A stretch of 64,000 nucleotides of DNA, taken from the NCBI GenBank assembly GCA_963792125.1, contig CAWBVA010000013.1, positions 248,001 through 312,000 on the forward strand, given 5' to 3'. The stretch's first letter is position 1; each line of letters opens with the position of its first letter. The notes under the pieces are model-generated. The model was not told where the DNA came from. It saw only the letters and a program-made list of their open reading frames with translations, and ran no database searches. A program made the translations under genes and the position numbers. The DNA is from Methanocella_A sp963792125. GTDB lineage: Archaea > Halobacteriota > Methanocellia > Methanocellales > Methanocellaceae. This document shows positions 50,781 through 58,405 of the stretch, piece after piece.

Positions 50781-51476
50781 CTAGCGGAGCAGCTTGGTCT
50801 CGGCCTCACCCTTGGTTACTTTATTGACGAGGTCGTAGAACTCGGGCTGCATGCCCGCCGGTATCTGTATGACGCCGATCCAGGACCCGTTGTTCTGCCA
50901 CTCGTCCCGGACCAGTTTGCCGAACGCCGCTATCTCGCCGAATGCCTTCGGCGCATAGTTCGACGGCACCTTGACCGCGATCTTGACCTCCTCGAACCGG
51001 ATGGGGATGATAGGCCTGATCGCCTTCATCGCTATGTTGACATTCTCCTCGACCGTCTTGGTCAGGTCGATGTGGACGCCGCCCTCCTCCATGGCGCGCT
51101 CTATGCGCGCAGGGGGGTGGGGCGTCATGGTCTGTGGGTTGATCGCGTTCCGCGAGATGAAGCTGACCACCTGGCGGCGCTTTTCCTCCAGTAGGCGGTG
51201 GCGCTGCTCGGCGGTGAGATTGATCTCGCCTTCCATTATGATCTTGCGGGCGATGTCGATGACGTTCGTAGTGCCGAAAGCCTTTATCAGGTCCTCTTCG
51301 GGCACCCGGTCGCCGCGCGACGCGTTCTCGAACACGTCCTCGACCGCAAGGATATCCTCGATCTTCACGCCCGCGCCGTGCTTCATGTCGTAGGCTCCGT
51401 CGGGGTCCACTAAGACTTCGAAGTGCTCCCCGTGGGTCTTCAGCCTGGCCACGACGGCAGTATCGAGCGTTACCAT
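50781..51476 (-). CDS. ribosome assembly protein SBDS (Sdo1)
   Basis: 231-residue SBDS family protein acting in late 60S/50S maturation with EF-2-like factors. Domain I: VARLKTHGEHFEVLVDPDGA and KIEDILAVEDVFENASRGDR; domain II: ARKIIMEGEINLTAEQR and RRQVVSFISRNAINPQT; domain III: IRFEEVKIAVKVPSNYA. ATG 51476 chosen (MVTLDTAVVARL); ATG 51485 is in frame. Six bases after the psmA stop. Confidence 0.94.
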   Translation of the reverse strand: MVTLDTAVVARLKTHGEHFEVLVDPDGAYDMKHGAGVKIEDILAVEDVFENASRGDRVPEEDLIKAFGTTNVIDIARKIIMEGEINLTAEQRHRLLEEKRRQVVSFISRNAINPQTMTPHPPARIERAMEEGGVHIDLTKTVEENVNIAMKAIRPIIPIRFEEVKIAVKVPSNYAPKAFGEIAAFGKLVRDEWQNNGSWIGVIQIPAGMQPEFYDLVNKVTKGEAETKLLR

Positions 51477-51481
51477 ATCGA

Positions 51482-52255
51482 TCACTCTTCTCGCTCGGGC
51501 CTCTTCGCCGCTTCTGCTTCCGGCTTCTTAATGTCGGCCTTCGCTATAAACTCTTTGACCTCGGCCTCGCTCAGCTTCTTGAACTTGCGGGTCGCCGCGT
51601 CGATGAAGCATATCTCGATAGTCGGCGCCTCACCCTTGGCCTCCATGGACTTGTACAGCGCACGGATGCCCAGGACAGTGGCCTCCTCGAGGCTCATGTC
51701 AGGCCGGTACTGGTTCTCCAGCATCTCCATGACCGTGTTGCGGTTTGCGCCTATTGACACGGCCTTGTACTCGTACAGCGCCCCGGACGGGTCAGTCTCG
51801 AAGAGACGCTGGCCCGTTTCGTCGACGCCTGCGATGAGCAGCGCGCTGCCATAGGGCCGCATGCCGCCGTACTGGGTAAGCTGCTGGATGTGATCGGAAA
51901 TTTTCTTCGCCAGGACCTCGATGGCGATTGGCTCGCCATACGTTACATGGTTGATCTGCGCCTCCACGCGGGACCTGTCGACGAGCGCACGGCCGTCGGC
52001 CACCAGGCCGGACGCCACGGCGCCGATGTGATCGTCAATCTTGAAGATCTTCTCGATGGACTCGGCCTCCAGCAGTTTGGTCGATATCCGCTTGTCGACG
52101 ATCAGGACAATGCCGTCTTTCGACTTAAGTCCCATGACCGTCGCGCCACGGCGTACCGCCTCCTGCGCGTAGTGAACCTGGAAAAGCCGGCCGTCGGGGC
52201 TGAATACGGTGATCGCCCGGTCGTAGCCCATCATCTGTGGTGTCATCTGCTGCAT
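51482..52255 (-). CDS. psmA: proteasome subunit alpha
   Basis: Outer-ring subunit of the 20S proteasome. GYDRAITVFSPDGRLFQVHY is the alpha-subunit signature (gate and H0 helix). Then AQEAVRRGATVMGLKSKDGI, QLTQYGGMRPYGSALLIAG, and a C-terminal KKPEAEAAKRPEREE tail. 257 residues. ATG 52255 (MQQMTPQMMGYD) is preferred to ATG 52267 as alpha subunits usually begin close to this motif. Confidence 0.95.
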   Translation of the reverse strand: MQQMTPQMMGYDRAITVFSPDGRLFQVHYAQEAVRRGATVMGLKSKDGIVLIVDKRISTKLLEAESIEKIFKIDDHIGAVASGLVADGRALVDRSRVEAQINHVTYGEPIAIEVLAKKISDHIQQLTQYGGMRPYGSALLIAGVDETGQRLFETDPSGALYEYKAVSIGANRNTVMEMLENQYRPDMSLEEATVLGIRALYKSMEAKGEAPTIEICFIDAATRKFKKLSEAEVKEFIAKADIKKPEAEAAKRPEREE

Positions 52256-52283
52256 CTTGCTTTTCACTCCTGTTGTCGATTAA

Positions 52284-52790
52284 TTACTGTGTGTCAGAAG
52301 AGGTCAGCCCGAGAAAACGCGTGTTGCCGCGTTTGAGCGCCTCCCTGTCATCCGGAACAATGTCGATTTCATCTCCCTTCTCCCTCACTGCGATTCCGGA
52401 TGCGATTCCGCTGCTAATTTGCATAGAAAGGATATTAGTGGAAGGTATATCCTCCGACGCAATATATTTTTCTGTTGCCGCTCTTATAGTCCCCGATACA
52501 CCGGTTACTGTGATCACGGCACGCTGGCCTTTTACCGTGTACACGGTCGCCAGCGCGGCCCGCGCCCGCTCGACGGTGCCCAGGCTGACCCTGAGGACGC
52601 CCCGACGGCCGTCGAAATCCATGAGCCGGTAGCCGATCTCGCTGCTCCCGGCGTCTCCCAGCAGCGACTGTGTGGCGTAATAGACCTCGTCGAGGAGGAG
52701 CCTGCGGTCGATCACCTCACCGGTCTCGGTCGTGACCGAGAAGGCGAGGTAGCGCTTTTTTTCCCGCAGCGAAGACGGGAGTATTTTCAT
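52284..52790 (-). CDS. rnp2: ribonuclease P protein component 2 (Pop5)
   Basis: 168 residues. Begins MKILPSSLREKKRYLAFSV, as Pop5 does, with a ferredoxin-like fold: DRRLLLDEVYYATQSLLGDA, GVLRVSLGTVERARAALATV, and VTVTGVSGTIRAATEKYI. It binds the RNase P RNA catalytic domain with Rpp30. The C-terminal extension (about 130-168) is longer than in many homologues. Rpp30 precedes it in the same transcript. Confidence 0.92.
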   Translation of the reverse strand: MKILPSSLREKKRYLAFSVTTETGEVIDRRLLLDEVYYATQSLLGDAGSSEIGYRLMDFDGRRGVLRVSLGTVERARAALATVYTVKGQRAVITVTGVSGTIRAATEKYIASEDIPSTNILSMQISSGIASGIAVREKGDEIDIVPDDREALKRGNTRFLGLTSSDTQ

Positions 52791-52827
52791 ACGAACAGCA
52801 TCAACCCCGTAGATATATCAATGTACG

Positions 52828-53526
52828 TCAACCTGATCTCGTATCTTCCAGCACTTCCACGCCCTCTGCGACGTAGCCAGGTGAGCTGCGCCGGAGGATG
52901 TCTGCGGGATAGTCGGATAGTCCCCGTAGCGCGTCGGACTCGTTCATGCCGAAGAGCTGTGCGATCGCGACGGCGCTTCTCACGTCCCTCAGGTCGTAGG
53001 AAGACATGGCGCCGGACGTGATGACATAAGGCGTGCCGTACTTCCGTACCAGCGCGAACGTCGTACGATAGGCGGAGAGCGCCCGCACCCGCGAGCCGCC
53101 GCGGTTATGGATGACCGGGAACAGGCTGAACTCGATGGCGACCCGGTGGTCGGCGGCCAGCCTGGCGATGATATGGTTGATGCCCCCGGACTTGCTCCCT
53201 TCCTGCGGGTGGGACAGCACGTCTATCCGCCCGTCCTCGCAGGCGGCGCGGTTGATCGCCTCGTCGCCTCCGTGCACCGCGAGCACGACCACACGGCCCC
53301 GGAAACGGTCGATACCGCGGCGAAGCTCGTTCGCGTTTGCGGCGATGATCTCGGCGCCACGGATTACGCCTTCCGGCAGCTTCTCCTGTCCCCGGAAAAA
53401 TTCCTGGTGAGAGGAGGCACAGATGCCGGCATAGCCCAGCTTACGGGCTTCCAGCAGCATGCGTGACGGCGAGCTCGAGCCCTCCGGGTAAGGGTGGGTG
53501 CTTAAGTCGTAGAAAAGGGACTTCAT
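52828..53526 (-). CDS. rnp3: ribonuclease P protein component 3 (Rpp30)
   Basis: 232-residue TIM-barrel protein, partner of Pop5 in RNase P. Landmarks: FYDLSTHPYPEGSSSPSRML, LGYAGICASSH, VLAVHGGDEAINRAACE, DVLSHPQEGSKSGGINHIIA and PYVITSGAMSSYDLRD. ATG 53526 lies four bases after the restored stop of the DUF54 gene (53530-53532), whose end includes the ribosome site. Confidence 0.93.
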   Translation of the reverse strand: MKSLFYDLSTHPYPEGSSSPSRMLLEARKLGYAGICASSHQEFFRGQEKLPEGVIRGAEIIAANANELRRGIDRFRGRVVVLAVHGGDEAINRAACEDGRIDVLSHPQEGSKSGGINHIIARLAADHRVAIEFSLFPVIHNRGGSRVRALSAYRTTFALVRKYGTPYVITSGAMSSYDLRDVRSAVAIAQLFGMNESDALRGLSDYPADILRRSSPGYVAEGVEVLEDTRSG

Positions 53527-53529
53527 CCT

Positions 53530-53953
53530 TCATTGAAGTATTCCGTGATATTGTCTGATGCAGGTTTCCTGCTTCGCGGGGTATGCCTCCAGCTTCGCGC
53601 GGAGGCTGATAGCGTCCTCGGCATAGGTAAGTCCTGACATCGCCGAGATATGCATCCTGCTTCGAGAGTCGCAGGTAAAAGAAACAGCCCTCGTCGACGC
53701 GCTCCGGCAATTCGGAGATCATCGCTTTCAGGTCTGGCTCCGGCATTTTCTGCCGCAGGAAGCCGAGATACCGCTCTGCCGCCTTCTTTTCCAGGCGTGC
53801 GGTGAGTATGGTGATCGGGTTGCCGAAATATCCCTCGGTCTCGAGGGCGTCGACGGGCGTTTCTTCCGGGAGAACATGTGCGAGGGCCTCGCGGACCCTC
53901 GCAACGTCCTCGGTTGCGTGTGACTGCGTCCTGAACAGGATGTAGTGGATCAT
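53530..53953 (-). CDS. DUF54/COG1325 RNA-binding protein, frameshifted
   Basis: Exosome-associated RNA-binding family (ribosomal L5-like fold). ATG 53953 overlaps the L15e stop (ATGA). The frame gives MIHYILFRTQSHATEDVARV, EGYFGNPITILTARLEKKAA, then SKQDAYLGDVR, after which it runs out of family pattern and reads through into rpp30. One extra A at about 53632 (CAGGACTTACC) is the cause: skipping it gives LTYAEDAISLRAKLEAYPAK and a stop at 53530-53532 beside the Rpp30 start. Restored length about 140 residues, as in homologues. Confidence 0.85.
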
Positions 53954-54540
53954 TTGCCCCTGCGGCCGTGGCTCTCGATGGATGGCCGGCATTTCTCGGT
54001 GCCCATCCCTCTCTTGCCCATGCCGCGGCCCTTGCGGCCCGCGCTGGTCAGGCCTCTCTCGGCCCTGCCACGGTGTGTGCCCTTGGTGATCCATTTCAGG
54101 TTCTTGTCGCTGGCGATTGCCGGGTGATGCGGGTCTACCAGGATGATCTCATACCACTTGTGCTTGCCGTCCTCGCCTACCCAGTAGGAGTTCAGCACTT
54201 CCATGTTGGGGAACCGCTTGCTCGTCCTCTCCTCGGCTATGCGCTGGATGGACTTGCGCCTGGTCAGCGTCCTGAGGCCCATGTGCTTGGACTTGCGGCC
54301 CCTGACGTACCTGGACTTGCGGCTGCCGCCCCTGCGCACGTGCGTGCGGGCGACGATGATGCCCTGCTTGGCCTTGTAGCCGAGCGCCCGTGCCCTGTCG
54401 AGCCGGGTGGGCCTTACGATCTTCACTACGGTGGGCTCCCGTCTCCAGACCTGAAGCCTCTCCCAGAATAAGTCGCCGACATAGGACTTGCTTGGGTTCT
54501 TCCAGGCGTCGCCAATGTGGCTGTACATCGATTTTACCAT
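53950..54540 (-). CDS. rpl15e: 50S ribosomal protein L15e
   Basis: 196-residue basic ribosomal protein, first gene of the superoperon. MVKSMYSHIGDAWKNPSKSY, RLDRARALGYKAKQGIIVAR, RGRKSKHMGLRTLTRRKSIQ and FPNMEVLNSYWVGEDGKHKW are typical. The end (RGLTSAGRKGRGMGKRGMGT) is very basic. ATG 54540; an upstream extension in the frame is not L15e-like. A TATA-like element is at 54653-54668. Confidence 0.95.
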   Translation of the reverse strand: MVKSMYSHIGDAWKNPSKSYVGDLFWERLQVWRREPTVVKIVRPTRLDRARALGYKAKQGIIVARTHVRRGGSRKSRYVRGRKSKHMGLRTLTRRKSIQRIAEERTSKRFPNMEVLNSYWVGEDGKHKWYEIILVDPHHPAIASDKNLKWITKGTHRGRAERGLTSAGRKGRGMGKRGMGTEKCRPSIESHGRRGK

Positions 54541-54652
54541 TAGTTTCGTGTCTCCTTTGTACAGTGTTTCGTGGTTCAACCGCTCTATCAAGAGCGGCCA
54601 CATCCCGGCGGGACGGATCCGCGAACGAAACCGTGGGTACAATAAACAGGTT

Positions 54653-54668
54653 CTATAATATAAATATT
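54653..54668 (-). promoter_or_regulatory. AT-rich TATA-like element of the superoperon
   Basis: Minus-strand run like AAATATTTATATTATA about 115-130 bp before the L15e ATG, giving an untranslated leader of roughly 90 nt. The large inverted repeat 54691-54886 lies immediately upstream of it. Confidence 0.45.
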
Positions 54669-54690
54669 TCTAAGTGCCCGGTGAAATTGA

Positions 54691-54886
54691 GAGGTCTAAA
54701 GGTTTCGGGAGGTCACGGAGATTTTCACCGCAGGGGACACAGAGGCCACAGAGGAATGCACAGAGGATTTTTTAAGAAAAGGGCTATCAGATGAGCCTTT
54801 TTGTATAAAATCCTCTGTGGTCCTCTGTGCCCTCTGTGTCCCCTGTGGTGAAAACTCTCCGTGCCCTCTTGAAACCTCGGGACCTC
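54691..54886. repeat. Giant imperfect inverted repeat (about 196 bp)
   Basis: Two arms of about 80 bp. Outer part: GAGGTCTAAAGGTTTCGGGA (left) against TTGAAACCTCGGGACCTC (right). Inner part: TTTTCACCGCAGGGGACACA (left) against CTGTGTCCCCTGTGGTGAAA (right), then CACAGAGGATTTTTT against AAAATCCTCTGTG. The loop is near 54775-54805. The repeated ACAGAGG unit gives about 10-bp periodicity. It separates the Ala/Lys protein gene from the superoperon promoter and no gene is supported in 54541-54948. Confidence 0.85.
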
Positions 54887-54948
54887 AAAGATTAATAAAA
54901 GAGAAAATGATGGCCTCGCGGCCGATATGTAAATAAAATGCGAAGAAA

Positions 54949-55251
54949 TTATTTCTTCTTGGGCGCCGCCTTCTTTGCCGGAGCCTTCTTCGCTGCCGGC
55001 TTAGCCACGGTCTTCTTAGCCGGGGCCTTTGCCGCTGCCTTTACTGCGGGCTTGGCTACCGTCTTCACGGGTGCCTTCTTCGCTACGGGCTTAGCTACCG
55101 TCTTCTTAGCCGGGGCCTTCGCCGCCGCCTTTACTGCGGGCTTTGCCGCTGCCTTTACTACGGGCTTTGCCGCTGCCTTTACTGCGGGCTTTGCCACAGT
55201 CTTCTTAGGCTTCGTTGCCGCGCCACCGCAGCCACATCCACAACCTGCCAT
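54949..55251 (-). CDS. Cys-Gly N-terminus plus Ala/Lys/Pro-repeat (histone H1-like) protein
   Basis: 100 residues. It starts MAGCGCGCGGAATKPKKT with cysteines at 4, 6 and 8, and continues as degenerate repeats of TVAKPAVKAAAKP and APAKKTVAKP to a KKAAPKKK end. The tail resembles H1-like DNA-binding C-termini; the Cys-Gly head could bind metal or form disulfides. The repeats cause near-identical DNA blocks (for example around 55000-55050 and 55090-55140). ATG 55251. It lies 58 bp after hypB on the same strand. Function unknown. Confidence 0.75.
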   Translation of the reverse strand: MAGCGCGCGGAATKPKKTVAKPAVKAAAKPVVKAAAKPAVKAAAKAPAKKTVAKPVAKKAPVKTVAKPAVKAAAKAPAKKTVAKPAAKKAPAKKAAPKKK

Positions 55252-55309
55252 CCATCTCACCTCACTTATAGCTTTTAAATATAATTACAGCTTCTCGTAC
55301 TTAAACTTT

Positions 55310-55957
55310 CTACTGTAGAAGCATGTCTGCAAGCGCATCGACGCCTGTTCCTTTGCGCAGGTTCGTCTTCAGGATTTTGATATTGGAGTTGTGGCGCTTC
55401 ATGTCTTTTTCCATGCGCTCCACGCTTGCGCCGACCGCTTCGGCCAGATCAACCTTGTTGATGATGCCGATCTCGCACTCGCGGAACATGGCCGGGTGCT
55501 TGTTGACCACGTCGTCGCCCTCGGTGACGGAGACAATCACGATTCGCTTGTGGCTGCCGACCGGGAAATCAGTCGGACAGACCATGTTGCCGACGTTCTC
55601 GACCAGCAGGATGTCGATGTTGTCCAGCGGCAGGTGATGCAGCGCATGGTGTACCATGTTCGCGTCGAGGTGACATTCGGTGCCGGTGTTGAGGTTTTCC
55701 GTCGGGATGTCCAGCGCGTGTATCCGCTGGTAGTCGTCGTCCCCATAGCAGTCACCCACGATCGCGCCGACCTTGTGGCCCCTGTTCTTCAGAACAGGCG
55801 TCAGCTTCTCGATGAGCATGGTCTTCCCGGAGCCTACGGCGCCGAGGATATCGATGGCCCGGATGCCGTGCTCGTCGAGGTGCTCGCGGTTCTCGTCCGC
55901 CTGCCGGCGGTTCGCCTCGGTCACGCTCGTGCCCACGTTTACCTCTATCTTGTGCAA
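55310..55957 (-). CDS. hypB: hydrogenase nickel incorporation GTPase HypB
   Basis: G3E GTPase that helps load Ni into [NiFe] hydrogenases with HypA. Walker A GAVGSGKT at 39-46, ECHLDA near 93 (metal-binding Cys-His at the dimer face), LVENVGNMVCP and the guanine motif NKVDLAE. 215 residues. It has no His-rich N-terminal Ni store. The hydrogenase operon frhAGB, a likely client, lies about 10 kb away. ATG 55957. Confidence 0.95.
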   Translation of the reverse strand: MHKIEVNVGTSVTEANRRQADENREHLDEHGIRAIDILGAVGSGKTMLIEKLTPVLKNRGHKVGAIVGDCYGDDDYQRIHALDIPTENLNTGTECHLDANMVHHALHHLPLDNIDILLVENVGNMVCPTDFPVGSHKRIVIVSVTEGDDVVNKHPAMFRECEIGIINKVDLAEAVGASVERMEKDMKRHNSNIKILKTNLRKGTGVDALADMLLQ

Positions 55958-56156
55958 AATATCACCTTAAGAATCACATTAATGAAAGCCTGATGGGTAA
56001 AATATTTGTCGCCGCGGGCGATATCCCGACAGTGGTGCAAGCACCTTGTCGATGTGTAATTAGCTTTCTGTTAGATTTCGTTTATTAGATGCCCGGTCAT
56101 TAGGTAATATGCCGGGCGACACGCCTTGTTCGTCAGGCTATTGCGCGGATGGTCTG

Positions 56157-58391
56157 ATGCTGGAAAACGTCGACTTCAATAAGCTGGAGAAATACCGGGC
56201 GCCCGTTTTGTTTCTGCTGATAGCGGCCTCCATTGCCATCGGCGCTTTCAGGGATGTCTTCAGCTTAGGCATCATCAGCTACGTGCACATTTTCTACGTG
56301 CCGGCCATCATCGCAGGCCTGTGGTACGGCCGTCGGTCGCTATGGATAGTTGTGCCGCTGGGCATCATCGAGATCCTGCTGAACTTCACGAGCGCCGGGC
56401 AACTGACCCCGGCGGTCTTCCTCGATAGCTTCATGCTCGTCGTGGTCGCCGCTATCGTGGGAGTCCTCTCCGAATACAAGAACCAGCTGAACGAGCGGCT
56501 TTCTGAATCGCTGGCCGGCTATCAGGCGATCTTCGATTCGGCCAGCGACGGCATGGTCGTGCAGGACGCGGCCACGGGACAGGTGCTCGACTCCAACGAG
56601 GCCTGGACGAGGCTCTCCGGTTTCAGCCGGGAGGAGTCCAGGTTCCTGACAGTGTCGCAGCTTGGCACAGGGGAGCCCGGGTACTCAGAGGCGGACGTGC
56701 GGGAACACATCCGGAAGGCCGTGGAAGAAGGCCCGCAGCTCTTCGAGTGGCAGATCATGCGCAAGGACGGCGGCAGGACGTGGGCAGAGGTGAACCTGAA
56801 GAAGGTCACCATCGAAGGCGATGGCAGGGTCATGGCCATTGTCAGGGACATCGCCGAGCGCAAGATGGCACAGGACATGCTGCGGCTGGAGGAACAGCGT
56901 CTTGAGGCACTGCTCCAGCTGAGCCAGATGACAGAGGCCGACCTGCAGGAGATCACGGACTTCGCCATGGAGGGAGGCGTCCGCCTTACCAGCAGCAGGA
57001 TTGGCTACCTGGCGTTCATGAACGAGGACGAGACGATGCTGATCATGCACTCGTGGTCGAAGTCTGCCATGGAGGAATGCGCGGTCTCCGACCGGACGAA
57101 AAACTATCCGATCGCTTCGACCGGGCTGTGGGGCGAGGCCGTGCGGCAGCGCCGTCCGATCATTACTAATGACTATGCAGCACCCGGGGGCTTGAAGAAG
57201 GGTTGCCCTCAGGGTCACGTTCAGATCCGCCGGCATATGAATATCCCCGTGTTCGATGGCGACCGCATTGTGGCAGTCGCCGGAGTGGGCAACAAGGACG
57301 GAGACTATAACGAATCGGACGTACGCCAGCTGACGCTGCTCATGCAGGGCATGTGGCGCCTGATACAGCGCAAGCGCGACCTGGCAGCGCTCCGCGAAAG
57401 CGAGACCAGGTTCCGCGTGCTGGCGGAGACTACCCCGACGATCATCCTGATCATGCAAAGGGGAAAAGTCGTGTATGCCAATTCAGCTGCAGAGAATGCT
57501 ACGGGATACTCGAAGGATGATCTCATGAGTATGAGCCTGGCGGAATCCGCGGCTGTGATCTCCGGCGGGTACCACGAGGCCGGTGACCGGAAAGTCATGA
57601 TGTCGGAGATGCGTCCGGGCGAGACTGTGCGGTACGAGATGAAAGTGAAAACCCGGTCGGGCGAGGAACGCTGGCTGGACGTGGCGGCAGGCATACTGCA
57701 GTTCCATGAAGACAGCGCTGTACTGGTAACAGGCTTCGACATCACCGATCGCAGGATGGCCGACGAGCGTCTAAAGGCGTCGCTGCACGAGAAAGAGGTG
57801 CTCCTGAAAGAAATCCACCACAGAGTGAAGAACAACCTGCAGGTCGTCTCCAGCATGCTGAACCTCCAGTCGATGAACATCGAGGACCCCTGGCTGAACG
57901 GGGTATTCCGGGAGAGCCAGGACAGGGTACGGTCTATGGCACTGATACACGAGAAGCTCTACCAGTCCGGCGACCTGTCCCGCATAGACTTCAACGAGTA
58001 CGTGCAGAACCTGACCGCTTACCTGCTGCGGTCTTACGGCAGCGGCGGCACCATAAAGCTTAACACAGATGTCGGCGACATTCTCCTATGCGTCGATCTG
58101 GCCATCCCCTGTGGTCTGATCATCAACGAGCTGGTCACCAACTCGCTCAAGTACGCGTTCCCGGAAGGCCGGGCAGGCACGATCACCATATCGATGCGCA
58201 GGGAAGACAGGGAATACACGCTGGTCATAGGGGATGACGGCATAGGGATGCCCGATGACCTCGACTGCCGGAAGTCCGGCTCGCTCGGCCTGCAGCTCGT
58301 GGACACGCTGAACGAGCAGCTCGAGGGCAGCATCGGCATGAGCCAGGCGAATGGGACCTGGTTCAAGATCAAGTTTATGGACAAGAAATGA
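56157..58391 (+). CDS. membrane sensor histidine kinase with PAS, GAF and HisKA_2/HATPase domains
   Basis: 744 residues. N-terminal membrane part with about three to four helices (12-105). PAS domain (about 118-230; FDSASDGMVVQDAATG), GAF domain (about 240-385; SSRIGYLAFMNEDETM), second PAS (about 395-520). The HisKA_2 dimer helix has the phosphoacceptor His555 in EIHHRVKNNLQV. HATPase: NELVTNSLKYAFPEG, GDDGIGMPDDL and GSLGLQLVD. ATG 56157 (MLENVDF) is preferred to ATG 56109. The response-regulator gene starts 14 bp after its stop, so they probably form a two-component pair. Confidence 0.92.
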   Translation: MLENVDFNKLEKYRAPVLFLLIAASIAIGAFRDVFSLGIISYVHIFYVPAIIAGLWYGRRSLWIVVPLGIIEILLNFTSAGQLTPAVFLDSFMLVVVAAIVGVLSEYKNQLNERLSESLAGYQAIFDSASDGMVVQDAATGQVLDSNEAWTRLSGFSREESRFLTVSQLGTGEPGYSEADVREHIRKAVEEGPQLFEWQIMRKDGGRTWAEVNLKKVTIEGDGRVMAIVRDIAERKMAQDMLRLEEQRLEALLQLSQMTEADLQEITDFAMEGGVRLTSSRIGYLAFMNEDETMLIMHSWSKSAMEECAVSDRTKNYPIASTGLWGEAVRQRRPIITNDYAAPGGLKKGCPQGHVQIRRHMNIPVFDGDRIVAVAGVGNKDGDYNESDVRQLTLLMQGMWRLIQRKRDLAALRESETRFRVLAETTPTIILIMQRGKVVYANSAAENATGYSKDDLMSMSLAESAAVISGGYHEAGDRKVMMSEMRPGETVRYEMKVKTRSGEERWLDVAAGILQFHEDSAVLVTGFDITDRRMADERLKASLHEKEVLLKEIHHRVKNNLQVVSSMLNLQSMNIEDPWLNGVFRESQDRVRSMALIHEKLYQSGDLSRIDFNEYVQNLTAYLLRSYGSGGTIKLNTDVGDILLCVDLAIPCGLIINELVTNSLKYAFPEGRAGTITISMRREDREYTLVIGDDGIGMPDDLDCRKSGSLGLQLVDTLNEQLEGSIGMSQANGTWFKIKFMDKK

Positions 58392-58405
58392 CAGAGTGAG
58401 CACCA

